The notes: a model not told the origin generated them from the letters alone. DNA of 64,000 bases from Sphingomonas sp. TDK1 (GCF_001650735.1 NZ_LXVY01000009.1:62001-126000); one strand, 5' to 3'; numbered from the stretch's first letter, positions 31,175 to 40,589 are shown. Numbers and translations are program-made.

Positions 31175-34100
31175 ATGATCGTCAATCTCATTGCGCTGGC
31201 TGTCCGCGCGCGTTGGGCGGTTCTGTTCATAATTTTGGGGATCGCCGGCATCGGTGTTTGGCAGCTCACCAAGCTGCCGATCGACGCCGTGCCCGACATC
31301 ACCAACAACCAGGTGCAGATCAACACGGTCGATCGGCGTCTTTCGCCGGTCGAAATGGAAAAGCTCGTCACTTATCCGATCGAGACCGCGCTTGCCGGCA
31401 TCCCCGGCCTAGAGACGACCCGATCGATTTCGCGCAACGGTTTCAGCCAGGTCAGTGCGATCTTCTCCGAAGGCACTGACCTCTATTTCGCGCGGCAGCA
31501 GGTAGGCGAGCGGCTGACCCAGGCGCGCGACACGCTTCCCGATGGTGTCCAGCCGCAGATCGGCCCCGTGACCACCGGGCTCGGCGAAATCGTGATGTAT
31601 ACGGTCCGCTTCGCCAATCCGGGAGGAAAAGGAGCCAGGAGCGCGAACGGCCAGCCCGGCTGGCAGTCTGACGGGAGCTATCTGACGCCGGAAGGCGAGC
31701 GGCTGACCAACGAGGTTGAACAAGCCGGATACCTGCGCACCGTGCAGGACTGGATCGTCCGGCCGCAGCTACGTTCTGTTCCCGGCGTGGCCGGCGTCGA
31801 CTCGATCGGCGGATATGCCAAGACGTTCGTGGTCGAACCCGATCCGGTGAAGCTCTCCACCTACGGCATCTCCTACAGCGAGCTTGGTGAGGCTCTGGAG
31901 AACGCCAATCTGGCGGTAGGCGCTAACTACTATAATCGCGGCGGTGAAGGCTATCTCGTGCGCCTCGACGCGCGGGTGCGCTCGGTGGACGAGATCAAGA
32001 ACGCCGTCGCTGCCACCCGAGGCGGCGTGCCGATCACGGTGGGACAGATCGCCAACGTTGAGAGCGGGGGCGATCTTCGCACCGGCGGGGGCAGCGTGAA
32101 CGGCAAGGAAGCCGTGATCGGCACCGTTTTGATGTTGATCGGCCAAAACAGTCGGATCGTCGCGCAGGACGTGGCCGCGAAGCTGGATCAGATCGGGAAA
32201 ACATTGCCGCCGGGCGTCGAAGTCGAGATCGTGCTCGATCGCGCCAAGCTCGTCAGTGCCACGGTCGCGACGGTCGAACGTAACCTGACCGAGGGCGCGA
32301 TCCTTGTTGCCGCGGCGCTATTTCTGTTGCTCGGCAATTGGCGCGCGGCGCTGATCGCGGTGCTCGTGATCCCGTTCTCGTTCCTGATGATGGCGATGGG
32401 GATGAACGCCTTTCGCGTCCCCGGAAACCTGATGAGCCTGGGCGCGCTCGACTTCGGCCTGATCGTCGATGGCGCGGTCATCATCATCGAAAACTGCCTG
32501 GCGAGGCTCGCGCACCGGCAGGAGCATGAGGGGCGGCTCCTCACCCTTCGCGAGCGGCTTGAGGAGACCATGCGGGCCTCCCAGGAGATGATTAAGCCCA
32601 CCGTGTTCGGGCAGGCAATCATCCTGCTCGCGTTCGCGCCGCTGCTCATGTTCACCGGCGTTGAGGGCAAGACCTTCTCGCCGATGGCGATCACGATCAT
32701 GCTCGCGCTTGTCGCCGCGTTCATCCTCGCGCTGACCTTCGTGCCCGCGATGGTCGCGCTGCTGATCCGGGGCCGCGTCGCCGAGAAGGAAGTGTGGCTG
32801 ATCGCCAAGACCAAGGCACGCTATCTACCGCTCCTCGACAAGGCAATTGCGCGCCCGTGGCCGTTCATCCTTGGCGGCCTGGCATTCTTTCTGGCGGCGA
32901 TCCCCGCGTTCGGGCTTCTGGGAAGCGAGTTCATCCCCCAGCTCGACGAGAAGAACATCGCGCTCGCGTCCACACGCGTGCCATCCGTCAGCCTGGAACA
33001 GTCGTTGGTGATGCAGCGCGAGGTTGAAGCGGCCGTCACCAAGCTGCCCGAGGTCGAATTGATGTTCTCGAAAACCGGCACGGCCGAGGTCGCGACCGAC
33101 CCCATGCCGCAGAATATGTCGGACGGGTATGTAATTCTTAAGCCGCAGGATCAGTGGCCGGCAGGCGTCCATACCAAAGCGGACGTGATCGAGCGGATTG
33201 AGAAAGCGTCTCGGGGTCAGCTCGGTCAGCTCTACGAGATGAGCCAGCCGATCCAGCTCCGCTTCAACGAGCTGATCGCCGGCGTGCGCGGAGACGTCGC
33301 GATCAAGCTCTACGGCGACGATCTCGACAAGATGGCGCAGACCGCTGGCGAGATGGTCCGCATTCTACAGTCGATCCCCGGAGCGGGCAGCGTCAAGGCC
33401 GACCAGGTTGGCGGTGCGCCCACGCTCGACGTCAAGCTCGATCGCGCCGCCATCGCGCGCTACGGCCTGACGGTTAGGGAAGTCGCCGATACCGTCTCCG
33501 CGGCGTTGGGCGGTCGCGAATCCGGGTTGCTCTACGAGGGCGACCGGCGGTTCGACATCACCGTGCGGGTGCCCGAGGCTACACGAATCAACCTCGATGA
33601 AATTCAGGCGCTACCGGTGTTGCTGCCCAGCGAAGCCGGCCAAGCGCGCCAGCAGGTGCCGCTTGCCCAGGTGGCGCAGATACGCGTCACCGAGGGGCTG
33701 AATGAGATCAGGCGCGAGAACGGCAAACGTCGCCTCGCCATCCAGGTCAACCTCTTAGGTCGCGATGCCGGGTCGTTCGTCACAGAGGCACAAGCCAAGA
33801 TCGCGCGGGTGAAGCTGCCTGCCGGTTATTATCTTGAATGGGGCGGACAGTTCCAGAGCCTCCAGGATGCGAGCCGCAGGCTCGCGGTCGTGGTGCCCTT
33901 GTGCTTCCTTGCCATCTTCGGGTTGCTTTACATGGCGTTGGGCGGGTTCGCGCGCGCCGGGGCGGTATTCTTGGCCGTGCCCTTAGGGCTGGCGGGCGGT
34001 GTGTTCACGCTCGCGCTGACCGGCATCGCCTTTTCGGTGTCGGCCGCGGTCGGGTTCATCTGCCTTGCCGGCGTTGCCGTGCTGAACGGACTGGTCGTGA

Positions 34101-34456
34101 TGACCGCGATCCGGGAGCGTATCGAGAACGGCGCGCCGATCGCCGAGGCGATCCGCAACGGCATGGCGGACAAGATGCGCGCGGTTGTCATGACCGGGTT
34201 CGTGCCGGCGATCGGCTTCGTGCCGATGGCACTCGCGCACGGCACCGGCGCCGAGGTGCAAAAGCCTTTGGCGACGACGGTGATCGGCGGCCTAATCGCC
34301 GCCACCATCCTGACGCTGCTCGTCCTTCCCGCCATTGCGCGGGTGGTGCTCGGCTGGGGCGAGCGGGCGAGCAAGCGCGGTGATCCCGCACGGCATGATC
34401 CCGAACCGCACGACGGCGGGGGAGCGCACCAGCTCCCTGGACCGGGCACGATATGA
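31175..34456 (+). CDS. czcA: CzcA-type heavy-metal RND efflux pump
   Basis: 1093 residues, slightly longer than the usual 1040-1065. The RND layout of two sets of six helices with large periplasmic loops is clear. Helix IV carries 'GALDFGLIVDGAVIIIEN', the D-F-G-x-x-V-D-G pattern of HME-1 (Co/Zn/Cd) pumps. An insertion near residues 150-190 ('GGKGARSANGQPGWQS') in the first periplasmic loop adds length. It exchanges metal for protons and works with czcB and czcC. The last codons overlap the start region of a DUF190 gene. No metal regulator lies next to the operon. Confidence 0.95.
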   Translation: MIVNLIALAVRARWAVLFIILGIAGIGVWQLTKLPIDAVPDITNNQVQINTVDRRLSPVEMEKLVTYPIETALAGIPGLETTRSISRNGFSQVSAIFSEGTDLYFARQQVGERLTQARDTLPDGVQPQIGPVTTGLGEIVMYTVRFANPGGKGARSANGQPGWQSDGSYLTPEGERLTNEVEQAGYLRTVQDWIVRPQLRSVPGVAGVDSIGGYAKTFVVEPDPVKLSTYGISYSELGEALENANLAVGANYYNRGGEGYLVRLDARVRSVDEIKNAVAATRGGVPITVGQIANVESGGDLRTGGGSVNGKEAVIGTVLMLIGQNSRIVAQDVAAKLDQIGKTLPPGVEVEIVLDRAKLVSATVATVERNLTEGAILVAAALFLLLGNWRAALIAVLVIPFSFLMMAMGMNAFRVPGNLMSLGALDFGLIVDGAVIIIENCLARLAHRQEHEGRLLTLRERLEETMRASQEMIKPTVFGQAIILLAFAPLLMFTGVEGKTFSPMAITIMLALVAAFILALTFVPAMVALLIRGRVAEKEVWLIAKTKARYLPLLDKAIARPWPFILGGLAFFLAAIPAFGLLGSEFIPQLDEKNIALASTRVPSVSLEQSLVMQREVEAAVTKLPEVELMFSKTGTAEVATDPMPQNMSDGYVILKPQDQWPAGVHTKADVIERIEKASRGQLGQLYEMSQPIQLRFNELIAGVRGDVAIKLYGDDLDKMAQTAGEMVRILQSIPGAGSVKADQVGGAPTLDVKLDRAAIARYGLTVREVADTVSAALGGRESGLLYEGDRRFDITVRVPEATRINLDEIQALPVLLPSEAGQARQQVPLAQVAQIRVTEGLNEIRRENGKRRLAIQVNLLGRDAGSFVTEAQAKIARVKLPAGYYLEWGGQFQSLQDASRRLAVVVPLCFLAIFGLLYMALGGFARAGAVFLAVPLGLAGGVFTLALTGIAFSVSAAVGFICLAGVAVLNGLVVMTAIRERIENGAPIAEAIRNGMADKMRAVVMTGFVPAIGFVPMALAHGTGAEVQKPLATTVIGGLIAATILTLLVLPAIARVVLGWGERASKRGDPARHDPEPHDGGGAHQLPGPGTI

Positions 34457-34470
34457 AAATGGAGCCAAGC

Positions 34471-34818
34471 ATGAACCAGCAAGCCAGACTGCTCCGCATC
34501 TACACCGACGAGGCCGCCTATGTCGGAGATCGCAAGGTCTATGAGGTTGTCGCCTCTCGGGCGCGAGACGCCGGGCTTGCCGGAGTGACGGTCCTGGAGG
34601 CGCTCATCGGATTCGGCCGATCGGCGCACGTCCACCGTCGCCATGTGCTCGAAAGCGACCGCGCCGTGGTCGTCGAGATCGTCGACGAAGACCCTAGGCT
34701 GCGTTCGTTTGCGACCCAGCTCGCCGACGTTCCGGAGATCGGACTGATTACCTTGGAGGCGGTCGAGATCATTACCCCGACGGCCGACGCTGACCACAAC
34801 GGAGGGGCGAAACGATGA
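34471..34818 (+). CDS. DUF190 family protein (PII-like)
   Basis: 115 residues from ATG 34471, which follows GGAGCC at good spacing; in-frame ATGs at 34453 and 34459 are weaker. 'LLRIYTDEAAYVGDRKVYE' and 'FGRSAHVHRR' are the DUF190 signatures. Members have a PII-like ferredoxin fold and are suspected to bind small ligands and regulate membrane transporters. Here it is sandwiched between czcA and a cation exchanger with short overlaps, so a transport-regulating role is reasonable inference. Confidence 0.87.
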   Translation: MNQQARLLRIYTDEAAYVGDRKVYEVVASRARDAGLAGVTVLEALIGFGRSAHVHRRHVLESDRAVVVEIVDEDPRLRSFATQLADVPEIGLITLEAVEIITPTADADHNGGAKR

Positions 34819-36104
34819 TGAGGCAAGTCGATCTCTTCCCTTCGGAGGCGCATCCAGCATCGTTGCGCCGCTTCGTCATGCTGGTCGCGCTAACCGCGCT
34901 TGCCATGATCCCAGCCATTATTCTGAGGATCGAGGGGTGGCGGCCAAACCCTCTGCTCGACGCCATGCTGTTCGGCGCTGCCATCCTGGCAGCCGGCTTC
35001 TACCTGTCATGGGGAGCGGAAGCCGCGGAGTCGCGCATCTCCGCGGGCCTGATCGTCGCCATCGTGGCGCTGATCACCGTGCTCCCGGAATATGCCGTGG
35101 ACTTCTACTACGCCTACTCGGCTGGGGCTAATCCAGGGTCCAATTACGTCCACTATGCGGCAGCAAATATGACCGGTGCGAACCGGCTGCTGGTCGGCAT
35201 CGCCTGGCCGCTTCTGGTGCTGCTTCATTGGCGCAAGACAGGCGAACGCGCAATTTCGCTTTCTAGCGCCAACCGGGTCGAGATCCTCTTCCTCCTCGTG
35301 CCCAGCCTTTATGCGTTCAGCGTCCTCTTGAAGGACGCAATCAGCATCGTCGATACGGTCCTGCTCATTGCTTTGTTCGGCCTGTATATGTGGCGAGCGA
35401 GCGACAAGGGTGAAGGCGCGGGCAGCGACGACGACGATGATGACGAGCCCGGTCCTGCGGCTGCGCTCACCCTGCTCTCTCCGACGCGCCAATGGCTTGT
35501 CATGGGCGGACTGACCTTGGTGGCAGCCGCGGTAATCCTCGCGTCGGCGGAGCCGTTCGCCGAAGCGATGGTCGACTCCGGCCGTCAGCTCGGGTTCGAC
35601 GAGTTCCTGCTGATCCAATGGCTCGCGCCGCTCGCCAGCGAAGCCCCCGCGGTCACAGTCGCCATTCTCTTCGTGTTGGCGAGGCGGTCCGAACAGGGCT
35701 TAGCGACGATGATTTCCGACAAGATCAACCAGTGGACCTTGCTGGTCGGCATGTTGCCCCTCGCCGTCAGTCTAGGTGCGGGCCAGCTTTCGAGTTTACC
35801 ACTCGACGCGCGCCAGCATGAGGAGTTCTTCCTGACCGCGGCGCAGTCGCTGTTCGGCATCGCCCTCCTACTTCGCCTCGGGCTGAGCTTGCTTGGGGCG
35901 GCAGCGCTTGCCGGGCTATTCATCGTTCAGGTCGTGCTCGCTGTAGCCTGGCAGGGTGATGAGGCACGCACTGTCGCCAGCTTGACCGCACTCGGCTGGT
36001 TTTACATCGTGCTCGCCGGCGGGCTCTTTGCTTTGAACGCCAAGTATCTGGCGGGACTCGTGGGTGCCATTCGACCTCAAAGGCATCGGGGAGAAAATGC
36101 ATGA
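34815..36104 (+). CDS. Sodium/calcium exchanger family (CaCA) protein
   Basis: 429 residues with about 11 hydrophobic helices and two inverted alpha repeats. Repeat 1 is around 85-125 ('LPEYAVDFYYAYSAG', 'ANMTGANRLLVG') and repeat 2 around 275-315 ('LASEAPAVTVAIL', 'ISDKINQWTLLVG'). A central acidic run of Asp (about 204-210) lies in the cytoplasmic loop. CaCA proteins exchange Ca2+ or other divalent cations for Na+ or H+. It is coupled to the DUF190 gene by ATGA overlap, so it is probably the last gene of the czc operon. Confidence 0.88.
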   Translation: MMRQVDLFPSEAHPASLRRFVMLVALTALAMIPAIILRIEGWRPNPLLDAMLFGAAILAAGFYLSWGAEAAESRISAGLIVAIVALITVLPEYAVDFYYAYSAGANPGSNYVHYAAANMTGANRLLVGIAWPLLVLLHWRKTGERAISLSSANRVEILFLLVPSLYAFSVLLKDAISIVDTVLLIALFGLYMWRASDKGEGAGSDDDDDDEPGPAAALTLLSPTRQWLVMGGLTLVAAAVILASAEPFAEAMVDSGRQLGFDEFLLIQWLAPLASEAPAVTVAILFVLARRSEQGLATMISDKINQWTLLVGMLPLAVSLGAGQLSSLPLDARQHEEFFLTAAQSLFGIALLLRLGLSLLGAAALAGLFIVQVVLAVAWQGDEARTVASLTALGWFYIVLAGGLFALNAKYLAGLVGAIRPQRHRGENA

Positions 36105-36229
36105 TGTTTCGGCAATGACGATGGAACCGTTGGCAGGATGAAACAGCGGCACCCCGTCGTCCTCGATCGCGATTACGTGCCGCGCTGGGCCGCCCCGAGC
36201 TGACCGGTCTATACGATCATGCGATAGCG

Positions 36230-36811
36230 TTGCTGACGCGCGAGCGCCGATGGCGAACCGCGCTGCTGCAATTGGCGGCCCCCAGCCCGAGCGAAACGAT
36301 TCTAGATGTAGGATGCGGGACGGGCAGCTTCGCAATCATGGTGAAGCGGCAATGCCCGGCCGCGCGCGTTATCGGGGTGGACCCCGACCCGTCCGTGTTG
36401 AAGATCGCCCACGCGAAGGCAGCCAAAACGCGCGCCGCGATCGAATGGACCGAGGCGATGGGTGACGAGCTGGCGAGGACCGGGATCGAGCCGGTCGATA
36501 AGGTCGTGTCGAGATTGATATTCCATCAATGCCCGCTTGTCATAAAACGGGCGATCCTTGACGCGATATTTGACGTTCTGCGGCCAAGCGGCGCGCGTTT
36601 CGTTGCCGACTATGGCGAGCAGCGCAGCCGGACGATGCGGGCTCTGTTTCGGCAGATTCAGCGCCTCGACGGGTTCGCGAACACCCAGCCGAACGCTGAT
36701 GGCGTGCTACCCCGCATGTTCGCCGCGGCGGGGTTCGATCGCGTGATCGAGCGCCAGTCGATATCAACGCCGACCGGCTCCATTTCTATCTACTCGGCAC
36801 ACAAGCCTTAG
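36230..36811 (+). CDS. Class I SAM methyltransferase, probably 5'-frameshifted
   Basis: The open frame from TTG 36230 encodes 193 residues with an intact SAM-binding motif I ('ILDVGCGTGSFAI') and motif II ('RVIGVDPDPSVLKIA'). The expected family N-terminus is present just upstream in another frame: ATG 36138 begins 'MKQRHPVVLDRDYVPRW' and then stops. The right frame resumes as 'GRPELTGLYDHAIALL'. Joining them needs one extra G near 36186. The full gene (36138-36811) is 674 nt, one short of a whole number of codons. It may be a pseudogene, an error, or use the TTG start. Substrate unknown. Confidence 0.72.
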   Translation: MLTRERRWRTALLQLAAPSPSETILDVGCGTGSFAIMVKRQCPAARVIGVDPDPSVLKIAHAKAAKTRAAIEWTEAMGDELARTGIEPVDKVVSRLIFHQCPLVIKRAILDAIFDVLRPSGARFVADYGEQRSRTMRALFRQIQRLDGFANTQPNADGVLPRMFAAAGFDRVIERQSISTPTGSISIYSAHKP

Positions 36812-36885
36812 CTCGGTATCAGCCGAAAAGGCGGGGGCGGACGGTTGCCTCCATCAAGGGCGCCTGTCGCGAGAACTCTCTGTCA

Positions 36886-37410
36886 TCACGGCCCTCCGTC
36901 CGTAGCTGCCGGGCGTTCAGCGCCATTCCGGCGAAACGCTTCTGCCGTCGATCCTCTTGCGGGTAAGTATGGCCCGAGCAGCAGTAGCCCGACCCCGAGC
37001 GAAATCCACACGTCGGCGAGGTTGAAAACGAAGGGGTGCCAGCTCCCGAAGTGCAGCCCGAGGAAGTCGGTTACAGACCAGCGTGCGGCGCGGTCGATCA
37101 GATTGCCCACGGCGCCGGCCGCGGCGACCGCTAAGGCCGTGCGCTGCCAGCCCTGCGAGCGGTAGGCCCACGCGACAAGGCCGAGGGTCAGGATTGCCGT
37201 GAGCCCGATCAGGAGGGCGCGCCCGACGTCGCCATCAGAGGCGAGCAGGCTGAACGACACGCCCTCGTTAAAGGTCAGGCGCAGCGAGACGAAGGGCAGG
37301 AAATCGCCCGCCGGCCCATAGGGTTCGAGCGCAGCCCGCGCCCATGCCTTGGTCGCCAGGTCTAGCGCGGCCCCCGTGGCGATCAGCAGCGTGGCCGTGC
37401 CCGCTTTCAT
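36886..37410 (-). CDS. lspA: Signal peptidase II (LspA/PbrC type)
   Basis: 174 residues with four membrane helices. The catalytic aspartates are in 'GNLIDRAARWSVTDFLGL' and 'FNLADVWISLG'. It cleaves lipoprotein signal peptides at the lipobox Cys. An extra copy linked to a cytochrome c-FTR1 permease and a MerR regulator mirrors lead-resistance (pbr) operons, where a PbrC peptidase processes PbrB-type lipoproteins. No pbrB gene was found here. It starts 96 nt after the permease gene in the same direction. Confidence 0.93.
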   Translation of the reverse strand: MKAGTATLLIATGAALDLATKAWARAALEPYGPAGDFLPFVSLRLTFNEGVSFSLLASDGDVGRALLIGLTAILTLGLVAWAYRSQGWQRTALAVAAAGAVGNLIDRAARWSVTDFLGLHFGSWHPFVFNLADVWISLGVGLLLLGPYLPARGSTAEAFRRNGAERPAATDGGP

Positions 37411-37506
37411 GTCCGCTGCGTACCCGCGAGGTCCTGGCGCCCGTCGCGGATGCGCGACATGCCGGCCAGTGTGCGCGAGCGAAGCGGGGGCAAATGCGAG
37501 CCTCGC

Positions 37507-39468
37507 CTAGTGAGCCGTCGCCGGGCCGGAACCCGAGCGAGATCGGTTGCGCCGATTCCAGGCAAACCCCACTGCGATGGCGACCGCCATCAGGAGTTGC
37601 GCCAGCACCGATTGCCAGGTGGGGAATAACCCTAGCATCGACAGCCGCGGCACGTCCGCGAGCGGTGCGATGTTGATAAGGCCGGCCTCCTGGAGAGCGG
37701 CGACGCCCTTGCCCGCAAGCACGACGGTCAGAACGGCCATGAGCCAGGAGCTATAGCGGAAGAACTGCGCGATCGGCAGCTTGCGGCTGTAGCGGAGCAT
37801 TGCCCAGGCGATCACACCAAGCAGTCCAATGGCCGATCCGGCGCCGGCGAGCAGCATCCCGTTGTCACCTTGCGCGGAGAGAGCGGCGTAGAACAGGATC
37901 GTCTCGAAAACCTCGCGATAGACGACCACGAAGGCGAGTCCGAACAGGAACCAGCCCGACCCGCCCGAGAGCGCCCGCGACATCTTCTCGCGAATATAGC
38001 GCTGCCACTGATCGGCTTGCGCCTTACCGTGCATCCAAATCCCGACCGAGAGCAGCACGAACGCGGCGAACAGCGAGCCGAACCCTTCGGTCAGCTCCCG
38101 GCTCGCGCCGCTGATCCCGATTGCATAGGTGGCGACCGCCCAGGTGATTCCGCCCGCGATGATCGCGCTGACCCAGCCGCCATGAACGTAGCGCAGCGCC
38201 TCGCCGCGGTCGGCTTTACGCAGGAATGCGATCATGGCGACGACGATGAGCAGGGCTTCGAGCCCTTCACGCAGCAGGATCGTGAACGCGCCCAGGAACG
38301 TGGACGCCTCGGTGGCGGCATCGGGCGCGAGCGCCGCTTCTGCATCATCGAAAAAGCCGCCCAGCACCGTGACCTTCTCCGCGAGATCATCGGGCGATGC
38401 GCCCCGGTCGATCGCGGCGCGGAACTCCCCCATGGCGCCCTCGATTCGGCCCATCAGCGTCGCGTCGCGCGCGGTGAGCGTTGGTTCGATCGGCTCGAAC
38501 CCATCGAGATAGGCTGACAGCGCCAGCTCTTTTGCCATCCGCGCATCGCCACGCCGGGCAGCGGCCACGCTTTCGGCGAGTTTGGCGCGGGCGACCGCGA
38601 GCGAGCCGGGAGCCTGTTGCATCACCTGTTCAGGGTGGCGACGCAGGAACGCGAGCACGGCGTCAGCCTTGGCGTCGCCGATCGCCGCGCCGAGCGCGGC
38701 CGGGGTGAGTGCGACCAGGGTTTTCAGGTCCGGGATGCGACGGCGAAGGGTCGGATCGGATTTCCACAGCCGCTCGCCTTCGCGCGCCTGCGCGTCCGTG
38801 AAGGCGAAGCTCCCGGCTCGGAATGCTACCGCCCAGCGCTGATCGTTCGGCAGATCGGCGAAGCTCTGCATCGCCGTCCCGTCGATGCCCTGCGTCACCA
38901 CCTGATAGAGCGCGAAGACGCTGCGCTGGCGCGCACGTTCGGCATCGGTAAAGGCGATCGGGGGTGTCGCGAGCTTGGCGGCGTCGGGGCCACGGCCGTT
39001 GCCCGTCATGCCGTGACAGGACGCGCAGGATTGTTGGAACAGGGCATGGCCGGAGACGAGGTTCGGAGCCTTATCGGGCGCGAGCGGCACCGGGTAGGCG
39101 CGCAGCAGATCGGCCGCGAGCCCGTGCGCCAGTGTTGCCACCTGTTCAGTCGATCCCTTTTCCGCGATTACCGCTTGGAGGTTGGCGGCCCGCTGAATGA
39201 GGGCTTGGCGCTCCGGCTTCGCCGGCAGGCCTTGAAGCCGTGTCGAGACCGACGCGGCAAACTCATTCATTTCGGCGTATTCCGACGCGCTCTTGATCCG
39301 ACCGTTCGCGACCGCGCCTCCATAATCGACGGCCATATAGTCGAGCAGCCGCCATGCGGTTTGCACGTCGCCGGGTTCGGCGAATGCCGCAGCAGGGATC
39401 AGCAGCGCAGCGAGCGCGGCGAGCAGCCGCAGCGAGAGCATTGCCCGGATCAAGGTGAGCAGACGCAC
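37507..39468 (-). CDS. pbrT: Cytochrome c-FTR1 fusion permease (PbrT-like)
   Basis: 653 residues from GTG 39468, which touches the stop of the CDF gene. Domains are a signal peptide (1-30), a class I cytochrome c with heme motif C148-A-S-C-H152, a helical linker, and an FTR1 iron permease domain with seven helices. The FTR1 metal motifs are R400-E-G-L-E and R518-E-V-F-E. FTR1 domains move Fe(III) after oxidation; fused versions include PbrT, implicated in Pb(II) uptake. The neighbours (MerR, CDF, lspA) point to the pbr type. A fragment of a second copy is at 27966-28098. Confidence 0.9.
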   Translation of the reverse strand: MRLLTLIRAMLSLRLLAALAALLIPAAAFAEPGDVQTAWRLLDYMAVDYGGAVANGRIKSASEYAEMNEFAASVSTRLQGLPAKPERQALIQRAANLQAVIAEKGSTEQVATLAHGLAADLLRAYPVPLAPDKAPNLVSGHALFQQSCASCHGMTGNGRGPDAAKLATPPIAFTDAERARQRSVFALYQVVTQGIDGTAMQSFADLPNDQRWAVAFRAGSFAFTDAQAREGERLWKSDPTLRRRIPDLKTLVALTPAALGAAIGDAKADAVLAFLRRHPEQVMQQAPGSLAVARAKLAESVAAARRGDARMAKELALSAYLDGFEPIEPTLTARDATLMGRIEGAMGEFRAAIDRGASPDDLAEKVTVLGGFFDDAEAALAPDAATEASTFLGAFTILLREGLEALLIVVAMIAFLRKADRGEALRYVHGGWVSAIIAGGITWAVATYAIGISGASRELTEGFGSLFAAFVLLSVGIWMHGKAQADQWQRYIREKMSRALSGGSGWFLFGLAFVVVYREVFETILFYAALSAQGDNGMLLAGAGSAIGLLGVIAWAMLRYSRKLPIAQFFRYSSWLMAVLTVVLAGKGVAALQEAGLINIAPLADVPRLSMLGLFPTWQSVLAQLLMAVAIAVGFAWNRRNRSRSGSGPATAH

Positions 39469-40094
39469 TACCGCTCTCCCAGTTCGCGCCGAGCGCCAGT
39501 GACGATTTCATAAGCGGAGTGGAGGAACAGGAGGGCGATGAGGCCGGCGACGGCGAGGTCCGGCCAGGCGCTTCCTGTCCACGCCACCAGACCGGCCGCG
39601 GCGATCACCGCGACATTGGCGAGCGCGTCGTTGCGGCTGAACAGCCAGATCGCGCGAACATTGGCGTCCCCTTCCCGGAAACGCGCAAGCACCAAGGCGG
39701 ACACGACATTGATCGCGAGCGCGACAACGCCGATTGTGCCCATCAGTTCGGCATCCGGCGCGGTTGCGTTCAGGGCGCGCCAAATCGCGAAACCGATTAC
39801 GCCCACGCCAAGCGCACCGAGAAACAACCCCTGCGTCAGCGCGACCTTTGCCCTCGCCCGTGCGGACCAGGCAAGCGCGAGAAGACCGATAAGGCTGATC
39901 GACCCGTCCCCGAGAAAATCGAGGGAATCCGCTTTCAGCGCTTGGCTATCGGCGATGAACCCGCCGAACAGCTCGGCGACTCCGAAGCCGAGGTTGAGCA
40001 CCACGACGGTCAGCAGCGCACGGCGATAGGCCGGATCGGTTTGCGCGCGCGCGGGCGTCCCGTGGCACCCGCAGCTTTCGGTAGAAGCATTCAT
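39468..40094 (-). CDS. Cation diffusion facilitator with Cys-rich start
   Basis: 208 residues from ATG 40094, preceded by AAGGAAGG. The N-terminus is 'STESCGCHGT', a possible metal-capture site. Six helices follow with the CDF motifs 'DSLDFLGDGS' (helix II) and 'SRNDALANVAVIAAA' (helix V). It lacks the long C-terminal cytoplasmic domain, so it is a short-form CDF. It is the first gene after the MerR-type promoter at 40102-40132, followed with a one-base overlap by the PbrT-like gene. The metal is probably Pb, Zn or Cd. Confidence 0.88.
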   Translation of the reverse strand: MNASTESCGCHGTPARAQTDPAYRRALLTVVVLNLGFGVAELFGGFIADSQALKADSLDFLGDGSISLIGLLALAWSARARAKVALTQGLFLGALGVGVIGFAIWRALNATAPDAELMGTIGVVALAINVVSALVLARFREGDANVRAIWLFSRNDALANVAVIAAAGLVAWTGSAWPDLAVAGLIALLFLHSAYEIVTGARRELGER

Positions 40095-40101
40095 GCGGCC
40101 T

Positions 40102-40132
40102 TCCTTACCACCTCCAGTCGCTGTAGAAGCAA
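40102..40132 (-). promoter_or_regulatory. MerR-type promoter of the CDF-pbrT-lspA group
   Basis: Reading leftward: -35 TTGCTT (40132-40127), 19-bp spacer, -10 TAAGGA (40107-40102). The spacer holds the near-dyad CTACAG-CGA-CTGGAG (40112-40126), like known Pb/Cd/Zn MerR operators. The divergent MerR gene starts 38 bp away. Confidence 0.78.
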
Positions 40133-40169
40133 GCGAAATGTGCGACACGTTCGCATTAGCAAGGATGGC

Positions 40170-40589
40170 ATGATGAAGCCGGTGATGATTGGGCAGCTCG
40201 CCAGCGAGACGTCGACAAAAGTGACGACGATCCGGTTTTATGAGTCGATCGGGTTGCTGCGCTCCGCCCCGCGCACGGCGTCGGGCCGTAGAACCTATGA
40301 TGCCAGCGACATCGAGCGTTTGCACTTCATCCGCAACGGTCGCCGGCTCGGCTTTTCGGTCGACGAAATACGATCGTTGATGGGGCTGGCGCAGAACCCG
40401 GACCAGGATTGTGGTGCCGCCTCAGCTATCGCTGCTCAGCACCTCAAGGATGTTGAGGAGAGGCTGGCGCAACTCGCGGTGTTGCGGGATGAGTTGGCAA
40501 TGCTCAGCCAGAGCTGCACCAAGGCGCGCATGGCCGATTGTCGGATCATGAAGGCGATCGGCAAAGGCCACCCTCAAGCCGATCAGTAA
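40170..40589 (+). CDS. MerR-family regulator, PbrR/CadR-like
   Basis: 139 residues from the first of two adjacent ATGs. The HTH ('KVTTIRFYESIGLLRSAPR') and dimer helix are followed by metal ligands: one Cys in 'QDCGAAS' at the start of the long helix and a pair C-x7-C in 'SCTKARMADCRIM'. This three-Cys pattern is that of PbrR, CadR and ZntR. It should twist open the 19-bp-spacer promoter of the divergent CDF gene upon Pb, Cd or Zn binding. Its stop overlaps the end of the convergent protease gene by 7 nt. Confidence 0.9.
   Translation: MMKPVMIGQLASETSTKVTTIRFYESIGLLRSAPRTASGRRTYDASDIERLHFIRNGRRLGFSVDEIRSLMGLAQNPDQDCGAASAIAAQHLKDVEERLAQLAVLRDELAMLSQSCTKARMADCRIMKAIGKGHPQADQ

Noticed and set aside
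39519..40169. Long upstream extension of the MerR gene at 40170
   Set aside because: Antisense of the CDF gene and across its promoter.
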